A stretch of DNA of 11,020 nt from Ectothiorhodospiraceae bacterium (lineage in GTDB: Bacteria; Pseudomonadota; Gammaproteobacteria; Thiohalomonadales; Thiohalomonadaceae), in the NCBI GenBank assembly GCA_007125455.1, contig SLDE01000200.1, positions 1-11,020 of the forward strand, written 5' to 3'. The notes under the pieces are model-generated. The model searched no databases, had not been told where the DNA came from, and saw nothing but the letters and a program-made list of their open reading frames with translations. How positions within the stretch are numbered: the first letter of the stretch is position 1; every line of letters begins with the position of its first letter. Shown piece by piece: positions 6,248 to 11,020 of the stretch. Made by a program: the position numbers and the translations under genes.

Positions 6248-7555
6248 CTAGTGCAGCTTAACCTGCGGATCGATGCCCTTGCGCAAAAAGTGCAGCAGAC
6301 TGATGAGGATGGCCCTTGGCCAACCATACAATGCAGCCTGGTGCATCTTGTACAGGGATAGATATACGAAGCGTGCAGTAAGCCCTGAAACCATCATGCT
6401 GCCAGCCAGTCCGCCCATGAGATTGCCCACGGTGGTATAGCGCCCCATCGCCACCAGTGAGCCATAGTCCCGGTAGCGATAGGGAAGGGCGGGTTTTCCA
6501 TTGAGGCGGCGTTGTAGGGTTTTGGCCAGCAGGGTGGACTGCTGGTGAGCGGCTTGGGCTCGGGGTGGGGCGAGGTTGCCCTGTTCGTCGATGGGGCAGG
6601 CGGCGCAGTCTCCCAGAGCGAAGATGTGTTCATCCCGGGTGGTTTGCAGGGTTTGCTCCACCACCAGTTGGTTGATCTGGTTGGTCTCCAGCCCATCGAT
6701 CTCATGCAGAAATTCCGGTGCCTTGATACCAGCGGCCCAGACCTTGAGGGTGGCGGGGATCATGTTGCCATCGGCGGTGTGTATCCCCTCATCGGTGATG
6801 GCGACCACTCGTTGCTCGGTATGTACCGTCACGCCCAGCTTTTCCAGCTCCTTTTGGGCTGCGCTTGAGAGGCGTTCGGGCAGGGCAGGAAGGATACGTG
6901 GCCCAGCCTCGATAACATGAATGCGGATGTGCTTGTCCGGGTCGATGGTATCCAGCCCATAGGCTGAGAGCAGACGGGTTACTTGATGTAGCTGTGCTGC
7001 CAGCTCGACCCCGGTGGCCCCGGCCCCGACGATGGCAACATTGAGTTGCCCTTCCTCGATCGGCTTGCCAGCAGTATGGGCCTTGAGCATGCAGTTGAGC
7101 AGCTGCCGTTGGAAGCGTTCGGCCTGCGCGGTGGTATCGAGGAAAAGGCAATGCTCTTTCACACCGGGGATGCCAAAGTCATTACACAGGCTACCGACCG
7201 CCACCACTAGGGTATCGTAGGCAAAGTGCCGTTCCGGGATGATCTCCACCCCCTCCTCATTGAGGGTAGGGGCGAGGCGGATGCTGCGATTGGCCCGATC
7301 CAGGCCGTTCATGCGCCCCAAACGAAAGCGAAAGTGGTTCCAGCGCGCCTGCGCCAAGTATTCCAGCTCGTCTTCGGATGAGTCCAGGGTACCGGCGGCG
7401 ACCTCGTGGAGTAGCGGCTTCCAAATGTGGGTGCGGCTGGCGTCGATGAGGATGATCTCGGCCCGGTCATTGCGTCCGAGCCTGCGCCCGAGTTTGGTCG
7501 CCAGTTCGAGGCCGCCGGCACCGCCGCCGACGATAATGATGCGGTGTGGTTTCAT
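6248..7555 (-). CDS. ndh: Type II NADH:quinone oxidoreductase (NDH-2)
   Basis: NDH-2 is a single-subunit, FAD-containing peripheral membrane enzyme on the cytoplasmic face that passes electrons from NADH to the quinone pool without pumping protons. The 435 residues compare with 434 in E. coli Ndh, and many blocks match by eye. The FAD-binding Rossmann motif is IIIVGGGAGGLELATKLGR (6-24); the NADH-binding motif is VAIVGAGATGVELAAQLH (173-190). Also present are WKPLLHEVAAGTLD (45-58), WAAGIKAPEFL (273-283), the flavin-contacting ALGDCAACP (313-321) and PRAQAAHQQ (331-339) near the quinone site. The amphipathic C-terminus, ending KLH as in E. coli, is the expected membrane anchor. There is no EF-hand or second domain. 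The ribosome binding site is poor (AGGA 14 bases from the ATG), whereas the promoter is strong. A sulfide:quinone reductase is excluded by the lack of the catalytic Cys pattern and by the strong Ndh match. Confidence 0.96.
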   Translation of the reverse strand: MKPHRIIIVGGGAGGLELATKLGRRLGRNDRAEIILIDASRTHIWKPLLHEVAAGTLDSSEDELEYLAQARWNHFRFRLGRMNGLDRANRSIRLAPTLNEEGVEIIPERHFAYDTLVVAVGSLCNDFGIPGVKEHCLFLDTTAQAERFQRQLLNCMLKAHTAGKPIEEGQLNVAIVGAGATGVELAAQLHQVTRLLSAYGLDTIDPDKHIRIHVIEAGPRILPALPERLSSAAQKELEKLGVTVHTEQRVVAITDEGIHTADGNMIPATLKVWAAGIKAPEFLHEIDGLETNQINQLVVEQTLQTTRDEHIFALGDCAACPIDEQGNLAPPRAQAAHQQSTLLAKTLQRRLNGKPALPYRYRDYGSLVAMGRYTTVGNLMGGLAGSMMVSGLTARFVYLSLYKMHQAALYGWPRAILISLLHFLRKGIDPQVKLH

Positions 7556-7591
7556 GCTTTTTTAGTTAATCCTAGGGGAGTATTTGTTTTT

Positions 7592-7619
7592 ATTATATCA
7601 GTGGCCGCTTATATTTAAA
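7592..7619 (-). promoter_or_regulatory. Near-consensus sigma-70 promoter for ndh
   Basis: On the minus strand, TTTAAA (7619-7614; 4 of 6 matches to TTGACA) is followed after 16 bases by a perfect TATAAT (7597-7592) with an extended TG one base upstream (TGATATAAT, 7600-7592). Transcription should begin near 7585, giving a leader of about 30 bases before the ATG at 7555. This is the best promoter in the window and separates ndh from the sigma-54 activator gene upstream. Confidence 0.7.
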
Positions 7620-7626
7620 GGGCCTG

Positions 7627-7662
7627 ATACAGCTGGCGTGTGCCATGACGACATACAGCTGG
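7627..7662. repeat. Pair of 10-bp direct repeats upstream of the ndh promoter
   Basis: ATACAGCTGG occurs at 7627-7636 and again at 7653-7662, 26 bases start to start (about 2.5 helical turns). The nearer copy ends 8 bases from the -35 element of the ndh promoter. Each copy contains the palindromic core CAGCTG. The arrangement resembles paired binding sites of a regulator, but no known site was recognised. Confidence 0.45.
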
Positions 7663-7684
7663 GGGGCAGGTATTCTGATAAGGA

Positions 7685-8641
7685 TCAGTCGAGAGAGTGT
7701 TTCTTGATGCGATACAGCAGCGTGTCACGTGTCAGTCCGAGCAGTCGTGCCGCTCGGCTGCGATTGCCGCGGGTGCGTTCCAGCGCCTGGTTGATCATCT
7801 CCCGCTCAAGTTCTTCCAGGGAGATCCCGTTGGCCGGTAGTGAGAAGTCGCTTGCCTGGGCGTTGTTACTCGAGCCATTGGAGAGTTCCGGTGGGAGCAT
7901 CTCCTGGGTGATGGTCTTGCTGTGGTGGAGGATCACCATGCGTTCGCACAGATTGCGCAATTCGCGGATGTTGCCTGGCCAGGGATAGCTCTCCAGCCTT
8001 TGTACCACCTTTTTGTCGAACATCGGTGGATCGAGACGGTGGCGGGCAGCCAGCTCACGGCTGAAGGCAAGCAGCAGCGGGGCGATGTCATCGCGGCGCT
8101 GGCGTAGTGGGGGCAGTTGCAGGGGGACCACGTTGAGGCGGTAGTAAAGGTCTTCGCGAAACTTTCCCTTACGCACCTGTTGGTACAGGTCGCGGTTGGT
8201 GGCGGCAATGATGCGTGCATCGACCCGTTCCACCTGGCTTTCGCCCACCGCCTGGCACTCGCCGTTTTCCAGGAAGCGCAGTAGCTTGGCCTGGATGGCG
8301 AGGGGCAATTCGCCGATCTCGTCCAGGAACAGGGTACCGCCGGTGGCGGCGCGGATGCGCCCCGGCTGGTTTTCGGTGGCACCGGTGAAGGCACCGCGCC
8401 GGTGGCCAAATAGCTCGGATTCCACCAGTTGCTCGGGCAGGGCGGCGCAGTTGATGGCGATGAAAGGGCCGCTGCGGCGTGGGCTGGCATCGTGCAGGGC
8501 GCGGCCCAGCAGCTCCTTGCCGGTGCCGCTTTCGCCGTGTACCAGCACGGTCACGTCGGTGGCGGCGACGATCTGCGCCGAGCGCAGTACACTGACGAAC
8601 TCGGGCGCTTTGCCCAGCATGGTGGTTTCGAAGATGTCCAT
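7685..8641 (-). CDS. Sigma-54-dependent transcriptional activator with AAA+ and Fis-type HTH only
   Basis: A bacterial enhancer-binding protein that would use ATP to open sigma-54 RNA polymerase complexes. From ATG 8641 it has 318 residues. The AAA+ domain has Walker A GESGTGKE (36-43), the sigma-54 contact loop GAFTGA (83-88), Walker B TLFLDE (103-108), sensor-I region IAATNRD (145-151), arginine-finger candidates R162 and R168 in FREDLYYRLN, and sensor II WPGNIRELRN (221-230). A Fis-type HTH ends the protein (about 290-315; NRSRAARLLGLTRDTLLYRIKK). No receiver, PAS, GAF or V4R domain precedes the AAA+ part, the layout seen in PspF, so control would come from a partner or from expression. 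The frame is open to 8782 but that part overlaps uma2 and looks non-coding; Met8 (8620) is another possible start. No ribosome binding site is seen. The gene follows uma2 by 41 bases. The targets are unknown, and it is not close enough by eye to call PspF. Confidence 0.9.
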   Translation of the reverse strand: MDIFETTMLGKAPEFVSVLRSAQIVAATDVTVLVHGESGTGKELLGRALHDASPRRSGPFIAINCAALPEQLVESELFGHRRGAFTGATENQPGRIRAATGGTLFLDEIGELPLAIQAKLLRFLENGECQAVGESQVERVDARIIAATNRDLYQQVRKGKFREDLYYRLNVVPLQLPPLRQRRDDIAPLLLAFSRELAARHRLDPPMFDKKVVQRLESYPWPGNIRELRNLCERMVILHHSKTITQEMLPPELSNGSSNNAQASDFSLPANGISLEELEREMINQALERTRGNRSRAARLLGLTRDTLLYRIKKHSLD

Positions 8642-8649
8642 GGGCGAAG

Positions 8650-8679
8650 AATATACCCCAGCACGGGGGGGTTGGGCAA
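8650..8679 (-). promoter_or_regulatory. Possible promoter directly at the start of the sigma-54 activator gene
   Basis: On the minus strand, TTGCCC (8679-8674) is followed after 18 bases by TATATT (8655-8650), which is 4/6 and 5/6 to consensus. The predicted start point, near 8643, is 2-3 bases from the ATG at 8641, so the transcript would be nearly leaderless, or translation starts at the downstream Met8. The spacer contains a run of seven C. Confidence 0.35.
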
Positions 8680-8682
8680 AGC

Positions 8683-9246
8683 CTATGGCAGGTCGTGGTA
8701 GATCGGCGCCATTGGCAGTGTGAGCGCCAGGCTGGTCAGTTCTAGCTCCGATTCCAGGCCACTGGCCTGTACCAGCTGCCACTGATCTGCCCCGCTGCGG
8801 CGAAAGAGCTCGATAAACGGACGATCCGGATCGACCAATACATACTCCTGTAGGCTGGGCAACGGGCGGTAGTGGGCAAATTTTTGCCCCAGGTCGTAGC
8901 TGGCAGTAGGGGCGGAGAGCACCTCGACGATCAGCGTCGGCTCGCGCTTGACCAGCGGTGAGGCGGCGTCCTGCTCGCTGCAGGTGACCAGTAGATCCGG
9001 GTAGAAGAAGGCGTCGGCGGCCTCTACCTCCACCTTGATATCCGACATAAAGACCCGGCAGGGGCCGCCACGCAGCCTGTCACGCAACTGCAAGGTCAGG
9101 TTGATGGCAATGGTGTTGTGCCGATCACTGGCCCCGGTCATGGCGATGATCTCGCCCCCCAGGAACTCATGGCGTGTCGGCTGCTCCTGCTCCCATGCGA
9201 GGAATTCGTCCATGCTCATAGGCAACTTTTCGGCTGCATCCACCAT
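8683..9246 (-). CDS. Uma2 family putative PD-(D/E)XK endonuclease
   Basis: A 187-residue protein of the Uma2 (DUF820) family, which is predicted to have a restriction-endonuclease-like fold; the biological role of these proteins is unknown. Family blocks seen are MSMDEFLAWEQ (10-20), HEFLGGEIIAMTGAS (26-40), FYPDLLVTCS (81-90), EPTLIVEVLSAPTASYDLGQKFAHY (102-126, cited by its key residues) and LQEYVLVDPD (132-141). Candidate catalytic residues are D84, E108 and the lysine K122 of the D-x3-K-x3-Y pattern (D118, K122, Y126). Uma2 genes are often found in many scattered copies in cyanobacteria and some proteobacteria; this copy has no obvious partner nuclease or toxin-antitoxin mate. ATG 9246 gives the full N-terminus; ATG 9219 (MSMDEF) is an alternative. 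It is divergent from the yejA-like gene with 106 bases between. Confidence 0.88.
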   Translation of the reverse strand: MVDAAEKLPMSMDEFLAWEQEQPTRHEFLGGEIIAMTGASDRHNTIAINLTLQLRDRLRGGPCRVFMSDIKVEVEAADAFFYPDLLVTCSEQDAASPLVKREPTLIVEVLSAPTASYDLGQKFAHYRPLPSLQEYVLVDPDRPFIELFRRSGADQWQLVQASGLESELELTSLALTLPMAPIYHDLP

Positions 9247-9317
9247 CGGCTCATCTTCTGAAATCCCATGTGACCAAGTCTACCACCGTCTGGTGTACTG
9301 GCAAGGCGGTTAACATC

Positions 9318-9346
9318 TTGCCCACACAGGCCCGCCTGCGTACTAT
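9318..9346 (+). promoter_or_regulatory. Possible promoter abutting the yejA-like start codon
   Basis: TTGCCC (9318-9323) and TACTAT (9341-9346) are separated by 17 bases and each match 4 of 6 consensus positions. Transcription would start at about 9353, the A of the ATG, which fits the absence of any ribosome binding site. The boxes are weak and the region is short, so chance is possible. Confidence 0.3.
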
Positions 9347-9352
9347 GCGCCC

Positions 9353-11020
9353 ATGCACAAATTGATCTTGTCCCCCCGCTATCTGCCCATTGCCCTGCTG
9401 GTCGCGCTGGCGCTGCTGCTGGCCACACCGGTCCAGGCAGGATTCGGCATGGCGCTGGGTTATGAGCCCAAGTACGGGGAGAACTTCAGCCACTTCGAGT
9501 ATGTCAACCCCGACGCTCCCCGGGGTGGCCACCTCAACCTGGCCTCCATCGGCAGCTTTGACAGCCTCAACCCCTATCCGTTGCGTGGCCAGGCGGCGGC
9601 GGGGCTTACCCAGTTGATGTTCGAGTCGTTGATGGAGTCCAGCCTGGACGAGCCCTTTTCCCAGTATGGTCTGCTGGCCGAGCGCGGGGAGCTGGCGGAG
9701 GATCGCCTGTCGATCACCTTCTGGCTCAACCCCAAGGCACGTTTTCACGATGGCAGTCCGGTCACCGCCGAGGATGTAAAGGTCAGCTTCGACACACTAC
9801 GCGAGCATGGCCACCCTTGGTATCGGATCTACTGGGCCGATATCAAGCGGGCGGTAGTGGTCGATGAACGGGTGGTGCGTTTCGAGTTCGCCCGCATCAA
9901 TCCCGAGCTGCACCTGTTGGCCGGGCAGGTGCCGGTGTTCTCTCGCCAGTGGGTGGCTGGCGAGGACTTTGACCGCCTGGCGCAGAAAGCACCGATCACC
10001 AGCGGCCCCTACCGGATCGAGCGCTATGACCTGGGGCGGCGTATCACCTATGTGCGCAACCCCGACTACTGGGCCGACGGGCTGCCGGTACGCCGTGGCA
10101 TGTACAACTTCGAGCGTATCACCTACAAATACTACCGCGACTTCGTGGTGGCGATGGAGGCCTTCAAGGCCGGTGAGTTCGACCTCAACATGGAGTACAA
10201 CTCCAAGCGCTGGGCGCGGGACTATATCGGCGCACCGTTTCGGCGCGGCGAGATCCTGCGCGATGAGCTGCCCCACAGCAACAATGCCGGGATGCAGGGC
10301 TTTGTCTTCAACCAGCGCCGTGAGCTGTTCCAGGACCAGCGGGTACGCAAGGCGCTGGGGCTGGCGCTGGATTTTGAATGGTCCAACCGCAACCTGTTTT
10401 ACGACCAGTACGAGTACAATGACAGCTACTTTGCCAACACCGAGCTGGCCGCCACTGGCCTGCCCGAGGGCGAAGAGCTGGCCCTGCTGGAGGCCTTTCG
10501 CGACCAGCTGCCGCCACGACTCTTTAGCGAGCCGCCCCCGCTGGTGAGCACCGCTCCGCCCGGCAGCCTGCGCGAGAATCTACGCCGGGCCCGTGACCTG
10601 TTGGCCGAGGCCGGTTGGGAGTACCGCGACGGGGCGCTGCGCAATGCGCGGGGCGAGCCGTTTCGCTTTCACATCATGCTGGTGCAGCGCGGCTTTGAGC
10701 GCATCGTTGCCCCCTATGCCCGCAACCTGGCGATCCTGGGGATCGAGGTGAACTACCGCACCGTTGACTCGGCCCTCTACCAGCGGCGCATGGACAACTT
10801 CGACTTCGACATGGTGGTGGCCGGCTACAACCAGACCCAGTCTCCCGGCAACGAGCTGATGGGGATGTTCCACTCCAGCAGCGCCGACGAAGCGGGCAGC
10901 CGCAACCTGATGGGGCTAAAGGACCCGGTGGTCGATGCCTTGATCGACCGGGTGATCTACGCCGAGACCCGCGAGGAGCTAATCACCGCAGCGCGGGCAC
11001 TGGATCGGGTGCTGATGCAC
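9353..11020 (+). CDS. yejA: YejA-like oligopeptide ABC transporter substrate-binding protein, 3' end beyond window
   Basis: An extracellular solute-binding protein of family 5 (SBP_bac_5), the periplasmic receptor of a peptide ABC importer. E. coli YejA with YejBEF takes up peptides, including microcin C. The frame is open from ATG 9353 to the last base, 556 codons; the E. coli protein has about 604, so some 45 residues are missing. A Sec signal peptide is clear: MHKLILSPRYLPIALLVALA, then leucines and TPVQA, cut before GFGMALG. There is no lipobox Cys, so it is a soluble periplasmic protein. Blocks shared with YejA include FEYVNPDAPRGGHL, ARFHDGSPVTAEDV, ASGPYR-like TSGPYRIERYDLGRRI, FEAFKAG-like MEAFKAGEFDLNMEY, RVRKALGLALDFEWSNRNLFY and ARALDRVLMH at the end. 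No in-frame start precedes 9353 before the TAA at 9311 and no ribosome binding site is seen. yejB, yejE and yejF would be expected after it. Confidence 0.92.
   Translation, partial: MHKLILSPRYLPIALLVALALLLATPVQAGFGMALGYEPKYGENFSHFEYVNPDAPRGGHLNLASIGSFDSLNPYPLRGQAAAGLTQLMFESLMESSLDEPFSQYGLLAERGELAEDRLSITFWLNPKARFHDGSPVTAEDVKVSFDTLREHGHPWYRIYWADIKRAVVVDERVVRFEFARINPELHLLAGQVPVFSRQWVAGEDFDRLAQKAPITSGPYRIERYDLGRRITYVRNPDYWADGLPVRRGMYNFERITYKYYRDFVVAMEAFKAGEFDLNMEYNSKRWARDYIGAPFRRGEILRDELPHSNNAGMQGFVFNQRRELFQDQRVRKALGLALDFEWSNRNLFYDQYEYNDSYFANTELAATGLPEGEELALLEAFRDQLPPRLFSEPPPLVSTAPPGSLRENLRRARDLLAEAGWEYRDGALRNARGEPFRFHIMLVQRGFERIVAPYARNLAILGIEVNYRTVDSALYQRRMDNFDFDMVVAGYNQTQSPGNELMGMFHSSSADEAGSRNLMGLKDPVVDALIDRVIYAETREELITAARALDRVLMH

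Noticed and set aside
7625..7645. Possible sigma-54 promoter TGGCAC upstream of ndh on the minus strand
   Set aside because: The following GC is 9 rather than 10 bases after GG and the -12 TTGC is not matched; a much better sigma-70 promoter lies downstream.
7675..7688. CTGAT-AAGG-ATCAG inverted repeat at the stop of the sigma-54 activator gene
   Set aside because: Only a 5-bp AT-rich stem with no T-run on the minus strand; too weak to call a terminator.
8642..8782. Upstream extension of the sigma-54 activator frame
   Set aside because: It overlaps the 3' end of uma2 and reads as low-complexity Gly/Pro/Ala sequence without a regulatory domain.
9251..9748. 165-codon open frame on the minus strand over the yejA-like start
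   Set aside because: The plus strand there encodes a clear signal peptide and YejA-like sequence; the minus frame has no recognisable domain.

Overview
This is a GC-rich stretch of bacterial chromosome, most likely from a gammaproteobacterium. The evidence is the order dedD-like SPOR gene, cvpA, purF, metZ, which is the arrangement known from Pseudomonas and relatives, together with an E. coli-like NDH-2 and a YejA-like binding protein. A standalone Uma2 gene and a short palindromic element built from CGCAGAG units, both of which I associate with sulfur-oxidising or otherwise environmental gammaproteobacteria, fit a Chromatiales-like host, but the genus cannot be fixed from the sequence alone.

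Layout: bases 1-84 are the last codons of a MarC-family membrane protein. Bases 144-4238 (+ strand) hold a SPOR-domain protein (dedD-like), cvpA, purF and metZ, interrupted between purF and metZ by a 148-bp inverted-repeat element with 27-bp arms. A putative exported amidohydrolase (minus strand, 5071-4235) is fitted exactly between metZ and rnhB: it shares a CTAG stop-codon palindrome with metZ, and its 5' end touches or nearly touches that of rnhB (+ strand, to 5687). From 5716 to 9246 four genes lie on the minus strand and are read right to left: a Uma2-family putative nuclease, a sigma-54 activator made only of the AAA+ and Fis-type HTH domains, a type II NADH dehydrogenase (ndh) with a near-consensus promoter, and a single-domain bacteriohemerythrin. 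A YejA-like oligopeptide-binding protein starts at 9353 on the + strand and runs off the end of the window.

Functionally the window is mostly housekeeping: cell-envelope or division (SPOR), purine synthesis (PurF, CvpA), methionine synthesis (MetZ), RNA-DNA hybrid repair (RNase HII), respiration and oxygen or redox handling (NDH-2, hemerythrin), and peptide uptake (YejA). I see no CRISPR array, tRNA, rRNA, transposase, prophage or obvious defence island. The points worth a second look are the palindromic element between purF and metZ, the gene-sized amidohydrolase insertion with no intergenic DNA on either side, the receiver-less sigma-54 activator, a spaced direct repeat directly upstream of the ndh promoter, and two genes with promoter-like boxes so near their start codons that they may be leaderless. 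No gap longer than 300 bases lacks a gene; the longest, 205 bases between purF and metZ, is mostly the palindromic element.
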